Positions 1-7,997 of a DNA stretch of 32,511 bases are shown piece after piece. The position numbers and the translations under genes were made by a program. Under the pieces are notes generated by a model. That model did not search any database. It was not told where the DNA came from and saw only the letters and a program-made list of their open reading frames with translations. Within the stretch, counting starts at the first letter, position 1. The number at the start of each line of letters is the position of its first letter. The DNA is taken from positions 1 through 32,511 of the forward strand of contig JBAXKZ010000016.1 in NCBI GenBank assembly GCA_037135095.1, in the 5' to 3' direction. Source of the stretch: CAIMZW01 sp037135095 (GTDB taxonomy: Bacteria; Actinomycetota; Actinomycetes; Nanopelagicales; Nanopelagicaceae).

Positions 1-827
1 ACATGACCATGGTGACAACCCATTTCGGTGGGCATATGGAAGTACTTGAATTTGATGATCTGCGAGTCCGGGTCGATAAAGTAACCGAGAAAGAGATTGA
101 TAGCGTCCTTGATGAGACTCGATCAATTTTCACTTTAGATAAGTCGGTTGTTGAAGAAGATTTGCGATGGGCTGGACAGGTCGCTGTTGGTCTTCGTCGA
201 TTGGTTGATGATTTTGATATCACTAGCCTGGCTTACTACCACCGTGGTCTTGATGGCGAAATCCATGAGCGCCTTGGCGCCGGGATGATCCTTGGGTGCT
301 CGCTACTAACTGCCGAAGGCGTACCAGCCGTCGGGGAATATGAACTTCGCACTTCGATTGGCATGCTTATGCTTGATCGAATTGGTGCCGGCGGATCCTT
401 TACCGAGTTTCAGGCCCTGAATTTCAATTTGGGAGTTGTGGAAATGGGTCACGATGGCCCAGCGCACCTTGCAATCACTAATGATCGGCCGGTTCTACGT
501 GGCCTCGGTGTATTTCATGGCAAACGTGGTTATGGCGTATCGGTCGAGTTTGATGTTGAGCATGGACCGGTAACAACATTTGGAGTTACCCAAAGAAAGA
601 ACGGCACCTACCAATTCGTGGCATCCGAAGGCGTTGTAGTTGATGGACCGCGACTATTGATTGGTAACACCACTTCGCTTGTGGACTTTGGAATGAATCC
701 TGGTGAATGGTGCGATGCTTGGAGTGCAACAGGAGTTCCACACCACTGGGCTTTGGGTACTGGACACCGAGTTTCGGAGTTACGTTCTATTGCTGAACTC
801 CTAGATATCGAAATGGTAGTCATCTAG
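1..827 (+). CDS. L-arabinose/L-fucose isomerase-family protein, C-terminal part (5'-truncated by window edge)
   Basis: This is the C-terminal part of a sugar isomerase-like protein of the L-fucose/L-arabinose isomerase superfamily, which interconverts aldoses and ketoses using a divalent metal. The frame is open to the left edge, so the ATG at position 3 is probably internal; full-length relatives are about 450-480 residues. Recognisable segments are AYYHRG, GAGGSFTEF, MGHDGPAHLAI, LRGLGVFHGKRGYGVSVEF and, near the end, HHWALGTGH followed by the ELLDIE tail. Substrates in this subfamily are often unknown. It is followed after 9 bases by a short-chain dehydrogenase on the same strand, so the two are probably co-transcribed for sugar catabolism. 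Family assignment is fairly secure; the substrate is not. Confidence 0.82.
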   Translation, partial: MTMVTTHFGGHMEVLEFDDLRVRVDKVTEKEIDSVLDETRSIFTLDKSVVEEDLRWAGQVAVGLRRLVDDFDITSLAYYHRGLDGEIHERLGAGMILGCSLLTAEGVPAVGEYELRTSIGMLMLDRIGAGGSFTEFQALNFNLGVVEMGHDGPAHLAITNDRPVLRGLGVFHGKRGYGVSVEFDVEHGPVTTFGVTQRKNGTYQFVASEGVVVDGPRLLIGNTTSLVDFGMNPGEWCDAWSATGVPHHWALGTGHRVSELRSIAELLDIEMVVI

Positions 828-836
828 TATTTCGAT

Positions 837-1598
837 ATGACATTTATTGGCGAGGACCTCAAAGGCAAGTGCGTAGTTGTAACGGGCGCAACTGGCGGAA
901 TAGGGTCTGCAGTCGTTCACGCATTTGCAGAAGTCGGCGCTCGAGTTCTTGCTGTTGATTTAAACGAAGATGCGTTGAATGAGCTAATTTCGAAAACACC
1001 TGGTGATGGCCATGACGTCTACCCACTGAATTTGACTGATTTGAATTCTCACAAAGAGCTTTTTAACTACGCTCAAAGAATGGGTGGCTTCCAAGCCTTG
1101 GCACATTGCGCAGCTGTCTTGCGGCGTCGCTCAACAGTAGATGAAGTCACCGAAGAGGATTGGGATTTTCAGTTAGATACAAATCTCAAGGCCACCTTCT
1201 TTCTTAATCGCTCTGCAAGAGATGAAATGAAAGCCAATGGAACTCATGGCGCGATCGTTAATTTTTCCTCGCAAGGTTGGTGGACCGGAGGCTTTGGTGG
1301 CTCGGTAGTTTATGCCGCGAGCAAAGGTGGAATAGTTTCGATGACGCGTGGCTTGGCACGCTCCTTTGCCCCCGAAGGGATTCGCATCAATGCAATTGCG
1401 CCTGGGGGAGTAGATACTCACATGCTTACTGACGGCCAAAGCGCTGAGGCGATGAAAGCATTTATGGACTTGATACCGTTGGGACGTTTGGCCGAACCCC
1501 AAGAAATTTCACAGTCTGTTCTGTTTCTTGCATCTTCGGCCTCTAGCTATATTACTGGAGCGCTAATAAATATTTCTGGTGGACAATTAATGTACTAA
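837..1598 (+). CDS. SDR-family oxidoreductase (sugar or sugar-acid dehydrogenase type)
   Basis: A classical short-chain dehydrogenase/reductase of 253 residues, the usual length. The Rossmann nucleotide motif TGATGGIG lies at residues 16-23. An Asp at 41, at the end of the second strand, suggests NAD(H) rather than NADP(H). The catalytic set is Ser144/145, Tyr159 and Lys163 (YAASK), and the C-terminal ISGGQ is typical. The usual NNAG motif reads HCAAV here. It starts 9 bases after the isomerase-like gene, and a TAGTAT hexamer sits 6 bases before the ATG, so a leaderless internal promoter is possible. Beside a lactonase and a dehydratase, a sugar or deoxy-ketoacid dehydrogenase role is plausible, but SDR substrates cannot be read from sequence alone. 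Its stop codon interlocks with that of the transporter on the other strand. Confidence 0.85.
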   Translation: MTFIGEDLKGKCVVVTGATGGIGSAVVHAFAEVGARVLAVDLNEDALNELISKTPGDGHDVYPLNLTDLNSHKELFNYAQRMGGFQALAHCAAVLRRRSTVDEVTEEDWDFQLDTNLKATFFLNRSARDEMKANGTHGAIVNFSSQGWWTGGFGGSVVYAASKGGIVSMTRGLARSFAPEGIRINAIAPGGVDTHMLTDGQSAEAMKAFMDLIPLGRLAEPQEISQSVLFLASSASSYITGALINISGGQLMY

Positions 1599-2422
1599 GC
1601 GAGGCTTAATACCGTTATGCAAATAATTATCGTTAGCGAGGAGAAAACAACGGCCAGTGTTGGCCGTTTCCTATAAGCGACAATTTCCATGATTACGATT
1701 ATTAGTGGGATTGCTGACAATACTGACTGCACTACAAGTGTGCTTCCTCTGTGAATTGCAACGAAGGAGAGAAACCACCCTGAGGACATAAACATCGCTC
1801 TTTTTGCTAACCCTGGATAGGAACGCAATTTTACGTCTTTAGGCGGGAAACTAAGAGTGAAAATCAGACCGGCGACGAGTTGTTGAATAAACAGAAATTC
1901 TGAAAGTCCGACACCAGCTCTAGATAACTTAGTTACAAGTATCGCAATTACGCCAGCATTTACGCCCTGGGTAAGCATCAGCAGAAAAGTAGCTCCTGAG
2001 TGAATGCCAATAACAGATTTACGAATCGGGAACAGGGCTGCCGCCACCAAAAAAGCGACCGACAAGAACTGCAAAACATGGACATGAATTCCGAGAAGGA
2101 CGGGAGAGAGGAACAGAACCATTGCTGGGCTCAATGATGCGCCCACTATCGAAAGCGATGCGGTTCCTCGTTTTACAATCACAAAGACAAATACCGCTCC
2201 GAGTGCGGTCAGAGCGCCCAGGAGAGCTATTTCGCCAACTTGCAACCAAGAAAGGTGAATCCAGTCCCGTCGGACTATTACAAGAGGGAGTGCAAAAAAC
2301 GAATTGAGTAAAAAGAGTGGACCAACGATCTGGAAAGCGGGCAATTTTTGAATTAGCGACCGCGTGAGAAATGTTCCGAGTCCGGTACTGAGTGCTGACG
2401 CAAAAGCGAATATTAAGTACAT
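1595..2422 (-). CDS. EamA/DMT-family transporter
   Basis: An integral membrane protein of 275 residues with about ten hydrophobic segments spread along its length and short charged loops, typical of the drug/metabolite transporter superfamily (two EamA repeats). These carriers export or import small metabolites; the substrate cannot be read from sequence. The start ATG is preceded by GGGAG 4 bases upstream and a CATAAT hexamer 9 bases upstream. The gene faces the dehydrogenase convergently with a 4-base overlap of stop codons and is divergent from the P450 gene across 40 bases. Its position in a sugar cluster makes sugar-acid or intermediate transport possible, but only by context. Confidence 0.8.
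   Translation of the reverse strand: MYLIFAFASALSTGLGTFLTRSLIQKLPAFQIVGPLFLLNSFFALPLVIVRRDWIHLSWLQVGEIALLGALTALGAVFVFVIVKRGTASLSIVGASLSPAMVLFLSPVLLGIHVHVLQFLSVAFLVAAALFPIRKSVIGIHSGATFLLMLTQGVNAGVIAILVTKLSRAGVGLSEFLFIQQLVAGLIFTLSFPPKDVKLRSYPGLAKRAMFMSSGWFLSFVAIHRGSTLVVQSVLSAIPLIIVIMEIVAYRKRPTLAVVFSSLTIIICITVLSLA
1649..1668. other. 8-bp perfect inverted repeat inside the EamA transporter gene
   Basis: AACGGCCA and TGGCCGTT form an 8-bp stem with a GTGT loop. It lies within the last 25 or so codons of the transporter and about 50 bases downstream of the dehydrogenase stop. It could act as a weak terminator for the dehydrogenase transcript, with TTTCCT following on the plus strand, or simply reflect coding sequence. 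There is no long T-run. Confidence 0.4.
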
Positions 2423-2431
2423 AAGGCTCCC

Positions 2432-2437
2432 ATTATG
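2432..2437 (-). promoter_or_regulatory. -10 hexamer of the EamA transporter
   Basis: Read on the minus strand this is CATAAT, one base from the consensus, located 9 bases before the ATG. GGGAG lies between it and the start codon (2427-2431). No good -35 box is visible. Confidence 0.4.
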
Positions 2438-2449
2438 CCAAGCATTCTG

Positions 2450-2455
2450 TAGGCT
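2450..2455 (+). promoter_or_regulatory. -10 hexamer TAGGCT for a leaderless P450 transcript
   Basis: TAGGCT matches the actinobacterial TANNNT -10 pattern and ends 7 bases before the ATG at 2463. No ribosome binding site is visible, so transcription probably begins at or next to the start codon. The same hexamer precedes the ABC ATPase gene at 23024 with 6-base spacing. No clear -35 box is seen. Confidence 0.5.
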
Positions 2456-2462
2456 ATCGCTT

Positions 2463-3668
2463 ATGACAGCAGGGTTTCTCTCGCCAGATTATTTTAAGAA
2501 TCCTTATGAGACCTACAGTCAATTTCATGAAAATTCTCCAATATTTTGGCACGAGGAGATTTCAGCCTGGATAATTTCCCCCTATTCAGAAGTAGAAAAA
2601 GGTCTTTCCAACTCCAATTTGAATGCCGGAGAGCGCATCGCCTCTGCGTCCGCGCACTTGACTGAAAGAGAGCGAAAGGAATTCAGTACTGTCATTGCGA
2701 CTTTGAGCAACTGGATTGTCTTTCAAGATCCGCCGAAACATACGAGATTAAGAAAATTGGTAAATAAATCTTTTACTCCCAGAGCGATTGAAGCATTTCG
2801 CCCTAAGCTGGAAGCCATAGTTCTAGAACTAGTTTCTGAAGCACTAACCGAAAAAGAATTCGATTTTGTTTCTCACCTCTCCTTTAAACTTCCAGCAATT
2901 GTAATTTGCGAGTTGTTAGGAATTCCAAGAGAACGTCAGAATGATGTTCGGAGGTGGTCCGATAAGCACGCGGGATTTAGCGCTTCGGCACAAGTAAGTT
3001 ACGAAGCTGCTAAGGCCGCCAATGATGCCTCCATTGAAGCCTCGAATTATCTCTTTTCCTTGTTCGATGAACTCCGACGGAATCCGGGGGAGAACATTCT
3101 TTCGAAGCTTGTAAATATGGACGAGGCTGAAGATCATTTAAGCTACGAGGAACTTGCTGCATTGACGATCCAACTGTTCTTTGCTGGATTCGAAACTACT
3201 GAAGGGTTGATTGGTAATTTAGTTCTGGCGCTTCATAACAATCCGGAGCAAATGCAAATTCTCAAAGGCGATCAATCGAAAATGGATGGTGCTATAGAAG
3301 AAGCCCTGCGCTATGACTCCTCTATCCTGAAACAATCGAGAGTTGCTTCAATTGATATGGAAATTGGCGGATTTCAGATCGCTAAAGGCGATTATTGCCA
3401 CTTCATGATCGGAGCAGCGAATCGAGATCCAAATCGCTATGAATCACCTGACAAATTTCTCATAGAGCGACCAGATTTGGGGCATTCAAGTTTCGGCCAT
3501 GGAATACATTTTTGTATCGGGGCACCGCTTGCTCGCTTAGAAACAAAAACCCTGATGGGAGTGTTACTGGAAAAAGTGCCGAGTTTGCGAGTCACTCAAA
3601 AAGTTGTTGAATATCCACAACTATTTGCCGTCCGCAAACCCTTAGAGCTTCAAGTGAGTGTCATCTAG
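2463..3668 (+). CDS. cytochrome P450
   Basis: A bacterial soluble cytochrome P450 of 401 residues, a haem-thiolate monooxygenase that needs a ferredoxin/reductase pair. The I-helix oxygen-activation motif AGFETTEG is at 241-248, the ExxR pair is Glu280/Arg283, and the haem-binding loop FGHGIHFCIG carries the ligand Cys351. The frame extends 33 codons upstream to an ATG at 2364, but that part would run back through the divergent transporter gene. The ATG at 2463 gives a normal N-terminus and lies 7 bases after a -10-like TAGGCT. No ferredoxin or reductase gene is nearby, so redox partners must come from elsewhere. A P450 is unexpected in a sugar-acid cluster; substrate unknown. The stop codon interlocks with that of the lactonase gene. 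Confidence 0.92.
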   Translation: MTAGFLSPDYFKNPYETYSQFHENSPIFWHEEISAWIISPYSEVEKGLSNSNLNAGERIASASAHLTERERKEFSTVIATLSNWIVFQDPPKHTRLRKLVNKSFTPRAIEAFRPKLEAIVLELVSEALTEKEFDFVSHLSFKLPAIVICELLGIPRERQNDVRRWSDKHAGFSASAQVSYEAAKAANDASIEASNYLFSLFDELRRNPGENILSKLVNMDEAEDHLSYEELAALTIQLFFAGFETTEGLIGNLVLALHNNPEQMQILKGDQSKMDGAIEEALRYDSSILKQSRVASIDMEIGGFQIAKGDYCHFMIGAANRDPNRYESPDKFLIERPDLGHSSFGHGIHFCIGAPLARLETKTLMGVLLEKVPSLRVTQKVVEYPQLFAVRKPLELQVSVI

Positions 3669-4549
3669 AACTTGTATAACTTCGCTGCATTCCCACTACA
3701 AACTTTCTCTTGCTCAGATGAACTCAGAGTGGCGATGTAATCGCGAGTGAATTCCATCATAGTGGCGTAAGAAACGAAGAGTCGATCTACAGGCCAGTTT
3801 GATCCGAGGACCGTTCGATCGGGACCGAATGCCTCTAAGGAACTTTCAGCCCACTTTCTTAAGGACTCGCGAGTGAACCCAGGGTCAGTCATTCCGACGC
3901 CGGAAATCTTCATCGTTACATTCGGAGCTTGTGCAAGATTGTTAATTGCGGACTTCCAGTTCCTGAAATACTCATCATCACGCTTTCGCGGAAAACCAAT
4001 ATGTTCCAGAACAATCGGAAGTTCTGGATGGCGTTGAGCCAACTTAAGGGCTTCAGCCATATTTTGCCATTCGCAGTCCATATCAAAAACTAGCGATTCT
4101 TTAGCCATATATTTCAAAGAGTTCTCATAATTTGGGAGAGTTGTCTTGGCGGCAAACATTGGTTCTGCATTGAAATCTCGAACGCCCACAAAGAGATTAG
4201 ATTCTTGGTGCCGCTGCAGTTGCGAAATGGAATCTTCAGAATTGAGATTGGCATCTCCGACGATTCGCATCGGAATGGGTCCGGTTTTCGCCATTTCCGC
4301 TAGCCAGGTAGTTTCTGTTACGGGGTCAGGTGAACCAATAGCTGCTTGTATATGGACAAACCCGGAAATGCCAGAAAAGCGCGCCTCCGACCACAAGTCA
4401 TTTAGCGTGAAGGCCACAGACTTGATCGCATCAATATTGCCCAAGATTGGATGAATTGCATCCTTGTCTAGCCAAACCCATTTGAGTTCGGGATGTTTGG
4501 TATCCCATAAGTGGATATGGGTATCGATGATCGGCAGGAGTTCTGACAT
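3665..4549 (-). CDS. amidohydrolase-family protein, sugar lactonase type (COG3618)
   Basis: A 294-residue metal-dependent hydrolase of the amidohydrolase superfamily (TIM barrel). The N-terminal DTHIHLWD supplies His11 and His13 as metal ligands. Further family marks are VLEHIGFPR in the middle and GSNWPVDRLF near the C-terminus. This group includes lactonases for L-fucono- and L-rhamnono-lactone as well as 2-pyrone-4,6-dicarboxylate hydrolase. Next to a divergent enolase-superfamily dehydratase, a sugar-lactone hydrolase (lactone to aldonate) is the likeliest role; this is inference. GAGG precedes the ATG by 6 bases. An operator-like site lies in the 87-base gap to the dehydratase. The C-terminus overlaps the convergent P450 by 4 bases. 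Confidence 0.8.
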   Translation of the reverse strand: MSELLPIIDTHIHLWDTKHPELKWVWLDKDAIHPILGNIDAIKSVAFTLNDLWSEARFSGISGFVHIQAAIGSPDPVTETTWLAEMAKTGPIPMRIVGDANLNSEDSISQLQRHQESNLFVGVRDFNAEPMFAAKTTLPNYENSLKYMAKESLVFDMDCEWQNMAEALKLAQRHPELPIVLEHIGFPRKRDDEYFRNWKSAINNLAQAPNVTMKISGVGMTDPGFTRESLRKWAESSLEAFGPDRTVLGSNWPVDRLFVSYATMMEFTRDYIATLSSSEQEKVCSGNAAKLYKF

Positions 4550-4571
4550 TTTGGCCTCTTTTCCCTTTAAA

Positions 4572-4582
4572 AAACGTTTCCT
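4572..4582 (+). promoter_or_regulatory. Candidate LacI-type operator between lactonase and dehydratase
   Basis: AAACGTTTCCT contains the perfect 8-bp palindrome AAACGTTT with the central CG typical of LacI/GalR operators. It fits WAWCGKTTCMW, shared with sites at 6927, 15062 and 15187. On the minus strand a TAACTT hexamer (4589-4594) precedes it, so it would cover the start of a lactonase transcript. Regulator assignment is inferred. Confidence 0.45.
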
Positions 4583-4636
4583 AGGAGTAAGTTAGTACCA
4601 TAACTAGCCCGCCAACAGGTCTGTGAGAGATTTTTT

Positions 4637-5761
4637 ATGAAAATTGTAAAGGTCGAACCTATCCCGGTCGCTTATCCCGAACCTAATGATTTCGGTGCCG
4701 AGCGGTATCTCTGTCTTGTAAAGATCACGACCGATGATGGTCTGGTTGGCTGGGGTGAATCCATCACTCAATTTAAGGAAGCGAACTTCGCAGTAGCGGC
4801 ATTAATAGATGGGTTGGCTGAATTTGTTATCGGGAAATCTCCAATCGATAATGGCGCCATTTGGACTTCAATTCGAGAGCGCTACTGGTGGTATGGATAT
4901 CGAGGTGGTTTAGCTGCCTATGCGCTTTCCGCAATCGATATTGCGCTTTGGGATTTAAAAGGCAAAGCCTTGAACACCAGTTTGTTGGAGTTACTTGGCG
5001 GCCCAGTTCATGAAAAACTTCCAGCAATCGCTTCCGGCCACGCACACGATTCTTCAATACCAGCCATGGCTGAGCAAGCGAAAGGCTGGATGGCAACCGG
5101 AGTACAAGGCATGAAAGTCGGTTTTGGCAAGCGCGGGAATGCCTATCTTGGTTATGAACACGATCGCGATGTTGAATACGTCAAGCAAATGCGCGAAGCT
5201 ATCGGGCCTGATAAGAAGTTAATGATTGATTTGGGTTATGCCATTAAGTGGGACGTTGCCACGGCGGTAAAGCGGGTTCAGGCCTTTGACGAGTACAACA
5301 TTGATTGGATTGAAGAACCCCTTGGTGCCTGGGACCCAGAGGGTTACCGAACATTGCGTGATAAGACCAAGACCTTAATCGCGTACGGGGAGCGGGAGTG
5401 GAATGTCGCAGGATACGAGCAAATCCTTGCTACTGGAACGTGCGACGTATTTGGAATAGATCCAGGCCGAGTCGAAGGGGTCACTGGATTTACCAAAATA
5501 GTATCTCGAGTTGAATCCGCTAAGAGGCAAGCCAATGCACACGCGTGGTCTTCGGCAATTGTTTCGGCAGCGAGCATCGCAGTGAGTTTCAGTAGTTTGG
5601 CATTTAAACTTTTCGAGTTTAAGCCACTTGCCAACCCCATGCAAAACGATTTGGTATCGGTCCCATTAACCCACAAAGATGGTTGGGTTTATCCACCTTT
5701 AGGTAAACCAGGCTTAGGAATTGAGATAAACGAAGACGTGGTTAATAAATATCGTCAATAA
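4637..5761 (+). CDS. mandelate racemase/muconate lactonizing family dehydratase (enolase superfamily)
   Basis: A 374-residue enolase-superfamily enzyme that removes a proton alpha to a carboxylate, usually a sugar-acid dehydratase or cycloisomerase. The N-terminal capping domain is followed by the barrel. Lys160 in GMKVGFG is at the second position of the KxK motif, with Gly at the first. Metal ligands are probably Asp198 (IDLGY), Glu226 or Glu227 (WIEEPL) and Glu252 or Glu254 (YGEREW). His302 in NAHAWSS with Asp275 would be the His-Asp dyad of the mandelate racemase subgroup. Related enzymes act on L-fuconate, L-rhamnonate, galactonate or galactarate; the substrate cannot be chosen here. The divergent lactonase and nearby SDR fit a non-phosphorylated sugar oxidation route. 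Confidence 0.88.
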   Translation: MKIVKVEPIPVAYPEPNDFGAERYLCLVKITTDDGLVGWGESITQFKEANFAVAALIDGLAEFVIGKSPIDNGAIWTSIRERYWWYGYRGGLAAYALSAIDIALWDLKGKALNTSLLELLGGPVHEKLPAIASGHAHDSSIPAMAEQAKGWMATGVQGMKVGFGKRGNAYLGYEHDRDVEYVKQMREAIGPDKKLMIDLGYAIKWDVATAVKRVQAFDEYNIDWIEEPLGAWDPEGYRTLRDKTKTLIAYGEREWNVAGYEQILATGTCDVFGIDPGRVEGVTGFTKIVSRVESAKRQANAHAWSSAIVSAASIAVSFSSLAFKLFEFKPLANPMQNDLVSVPLTHKDGWVYPPLGKPGLGIEINEDVVNKYRQ

Positions 5762-5764
5762 CCG

Positions 5765-6874
5765 TCATTTATCTACGTTTGGTGCACTCCGGTAAATTTC
5801 TGGTCTCACTCCATCAATAGTGAATGGTAATCCAGGGATCCATTTAACTTTAGAACTTGAATCTGGATTGGGAAGCAGTGCACCGATCTCTTTTACTTGC
5901 GGATCCTTAAGTAGTGCTTCTGGAGGAACTACTAAATCTGCCGGAACGCTATTTTCTCCTAACCGTTTTGCCCAGTAAATGGCGGTGTTGCTTGCCAAGG
6001 CTTTCTCAATTTCAATATGCAGCAGATTACGGTTAGCTACGCGACCTACATTTTCAGCGTACAAGGGATTGCTAATTAAATCGAGGCGATCAATTTGAGG
6101 ACAAAGTTTTGCAAAAACTGCATCACTTCCTACGCCGATGCAAATTTCTCCGCTTTTAGTTGCAAAAATTCCATATGGTGAGAAAGTTGGATGGCCGGCG
6201 CCGGAACGCACAGACTCGACTCCGGAAATTTGAAATGCAGCTAAGTGATAGCTAACCCACGAAACTCCGGTTTCAAAAAGTGAAGTCTCAATCAAACTAC
6301 CTTTGCCCGTCTTAGTCCGCTGGATAATTGCAGCTAAAACTCCGGTTGCCAGCCAAGTGCCAGCACCGATATCTAAGACCGATACGCCCGCACGGACGGG
6401 CTGACCTTCGGGTTCTCCGGTCACGTACATGATCCCCGTTCGCGCTTGAACCGTGGCGTCATATCCTGGAATTCCCGAATCCTTACCTTTTGATCCATAT
6501 GAAGTCAGGTTTCCAAATATCAATTGCGGATTTTGTTTCATCAAAGCTTCTGGAAGCAAATCTAAAGCCTTCAACCGATCGGGGAGGAAGTTGGTTAGAA
6601 AGACGTCGGCATTGGCTAATAATTGGTCGAATTCAGCTCGCCCTTCCTGGCTTTTAAAATCGATCGTTCTTACCAATTTGTTTCGATTCACTATATTGAA
6701 ATATGCCGACCTTTCGCCATCGATCGGCGCCATGGATCTGGCCGGATCTCCGGTAGGGGTCTCGATCTTTATGACTTCGGCCCCTAAATCTGCCAAAACG
6801 GCGCCTCCAAAAGGTCCCGCGATATTGGAGGTTGCGTCCAAGACTCGGATACCGTCTAGTGGCTTAATACTCAT
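5765..6874 (-). CDS. family III CoA-transferase (CaiB/BaiF)
   Basis: A formyl-CoA/carnitine-type CoA-transferase of 369 residues, slightly shorter than the common 380-410. The N-terminus has the family segment GIRVLDATSNIAGPFGG and then LADLGAEVIKIE. The catalytic Asp is Asp139 in GIPGYDATVQA, which forms the aspartyl-CoA anhydride, and GAGTWLATGVLAA follows. These enzymes move CoA from a donor such as succinyl-CoA to an organic acid. It is convergent with the dehydratase (3-base gap) and divergent from the E1 operon. With the CitE-like lyase at 9212 it could form an activate-then-cleave pair, as in malate or citramalate metabolism; this is only inferred. The upstream minus-strand GATAAT lies 5 bases from the ATG with no clear ribosome binding site. 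Confidence 0.87.
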   Translation of the reverse strand: MSIKPLDGIRVLDATSNIAGPFGGAVLADLGAEVIKIETPTGDPARSMAPIDGERSAYFNIVNRNKLVRTIDFKSQEGRAEFDQLLANADVFLTNFLPDRLKALDLLPEALMKQNPQLIFGNLTSYGSKGKDSGIPGYDATVQARTGIMYVTGEPEGQPVRAGVSVLDIGAGTWLATGVLAAIIQRTKTGKGSLIETSLFETGVSWVSYHLAAFQISGVESVRSGAGHPTFSPYGIFATKSGEICIGVGSDAVFAKLCPQIDRLDLISNPLYAENVGRVANRNLLHIEIEKALASNTAIYWAKRLGENSVPADLVVPPEALLKDPQVKEIGALLPNPDSSSKVKWIPGLPFTIDGVRPEIYRSAPNVDK

Positions 6875-6894
6875 GGCTCATTATCGGCCATTTG

Positions 6895-6923
6895 TTGACT
6901 ATCGGATACCCCTTGGGTAATCT
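6895..6923 (+). promoter_or_regulatory. Sigma-70-type promoter of the E1-lipoyl operon
   Basis: TTGACT (6895-6900) and TAATCT (6918-6923) are separated by exactly 17 bases. Transcription would start near 6930, giving a leader of roughly 57 bases before the GTG at 6987. Confidence 0.6.
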
Positions 6924-6926
6924 AGC

Positions 6927-6937
6927 AATCGTTTCCA
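6927..6937 (+). promoter_or_regulatory. Candidate LacI-type operator at the E1 operon start site
   Basis: AATCGTTTCCA fits WAWCGKTTCMW and begins 3 bases after the -10 box, so it would cover the predicted transcription start. A bound repressor there would block initiation. Similarity to the sites beside the LacI gene suggests the same or a related regulator. Confidence 0.45.
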
Positions 6938-6971
6938 GTAGTGGTTTTTCGCACTTTTTATCACATTAGAA

Positions 6972-6986
6972 GAGAATCGAGTTCTC
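6972..6986. repeat. Inverted repeat just before the E1 beta start codon
   Basis: GAGAA and TTCTC flank a 5-base centre and end directly at the GTG start codon. It could be an operator or a small leader hairpin covering the initiation region; chance is also possible for 5-bp arms. Confidence 0.3.
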
Positions 6987-7997
6987 GTGACTGTAATGAG
7001 ATTTCGGCAAGCGATTGTTGCCGCCATGACTGATGAGATGGCAGCCGACCCCAGCGTCATTTTTTTTGGTGAAGACGTTGCTGCTGCAGAAGGTCCGTTT
7101 AAGACTTCAGAGGGGCTCTTGGACGCATTTGGCTCAGATCGCGTTCGAGATACTCCGATCTCTGAGATGGGCTTTACGGGCGCCGCCGTGGGTGCAGCGA
7201 TGATGGGCATGCGACCAGTAATAGAGATCATGTTTATGGAATTTCTTGGGGTAGCTCTTGATCAGCTCGTAACTGAAGGTGCCAAGATGCATTACCTGAG
7301 CAAGGGCGAATACTCGGTGCCCATGGTGGTTCGAGCTTCTTGCGGATCCGGCTTAGGTTTCGGAAGCCAACATTCTCAAACCTTAGAAAATTGGGTGGCT
7401 GCGACACCTGGTTTAAAGGTAGTACAGCCGTCTGATCCTCAGTCGGCCTATTCCCTTTTGAGAGCCGCAATTCAAGATAACAATCCAGTGATGTTTCTTG
7501 AACCACGCATTCTCTACGCGGAGCGCGGGGAAGTGGATATAACTCTCACGATGGAGATTGGGAAAGCCAGAATTTTGCAGGAGGGTACCGAAGTAACCGT
7601 CGTTTCCTTGGGGAATATGGTCAGCGTGGCTCAAACAGCTATTAAGGATTCCGGCTTGAGCGCTGAACTAATTGATCTAGCAACCTTAGTTCCTTGGGAC
7701 AGGGAGACAGTTCTCAATTCCGTGAAGAAAACTGGAAGATTAATCGTTATAGAAGAATCTCCATGGAGTGGGGGTTGGGGTTCAGAAATTATCGCTTTTG
7801 TAACCGCGAAACTCTTCTCGGAGCTAAAGAGTGCGCCAATGCGCATCACCGCCCCGGATGTACCAGTACCTTTCAATGGAACTCTAGAAGCCAGATTTGT
7901 GCCAACTTCAAAGGACGTGGTCGCAGCTATGACGGCCCTTGTTAATACAAATCAGGTATTACAGCCGTGGTGGGTTACGGAAGGATTTAACAAATGA
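6987..7997 (+). CDS. 2-oxoacid dehydrogenase-type E1 component, beta subunit
   Basis: The beta subunit of a heterotetrameric thiamine-diphosphate E1 (pyruvate, acetoin or branched-chain type), 336 residues. VIFFGEDVA at 25-33, the catalytic-Glu region TPISEMGFTGAAVGAAM (Glu60), EIMFMEFLG, and the transketolase C-terminal part from about residue 195 are all present. It partners the alpha subunit encoded next, overlapping by 4 bases (ATGA). The GTG at 6987 is used here; an ATG three codons later is an alternative. Beta-before-alpha order is the reverse of the common E1alpha-E1beta-E2 operon. No E2 acyltransferase or E3 follows. The substrate, acetoin versus a 2-oxoacid, cannot be told. Confidence 0.9.
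   Translation: MTVMRFRQAIVAAMTDEMAADPSVIFFGEDVAAAEGPFKTSEGLLDAFGSDRVRDTPISEMGFTGAAVGAAMMGMRPVIEIMFMEFLGVALDQLVTEGAKMHYLSKGEYSVPMVVRASCGSGLGFGSQHSQTLENWVAATPGLKVVQPSDPQSAYSLLRAAIQDNNPVMFLEPRILYAERGEVDITLTMEIGKARILQEGTEVTVVSLGNMVSVAQTAIKDSGLSAELIDLATLVPWDRETVLNSVKKTGRLIVIEESPWSGGWGSEIIAFVTAKLFSELKSAPMRITAPDVPVPFNGTLEARFVPTSKDVVAAMTALVNTNQVLQPWWVTEGFNK

Noticed and set aside
1173..1502. 109-codon open frame opposite the SDR gene
   Set aside because: Antisense to the catalytic region of a clear SDR; no features of its own.
2364..2462. In-frame upstream extension of the P450 gene
   Set aside because: It overlaps the start of the divergent transporter gene and has no P450-like residues; the ATG at 2463 follows a -10-like hexamer and gives a normal N-terminus.
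5761..5765. Intrinsic terminators between convergent genes
   Set aside because: The gaps are 3-5 bases and no hairpin with a T-run is found at these junctions; the only strong terminator is at 30845-30890.
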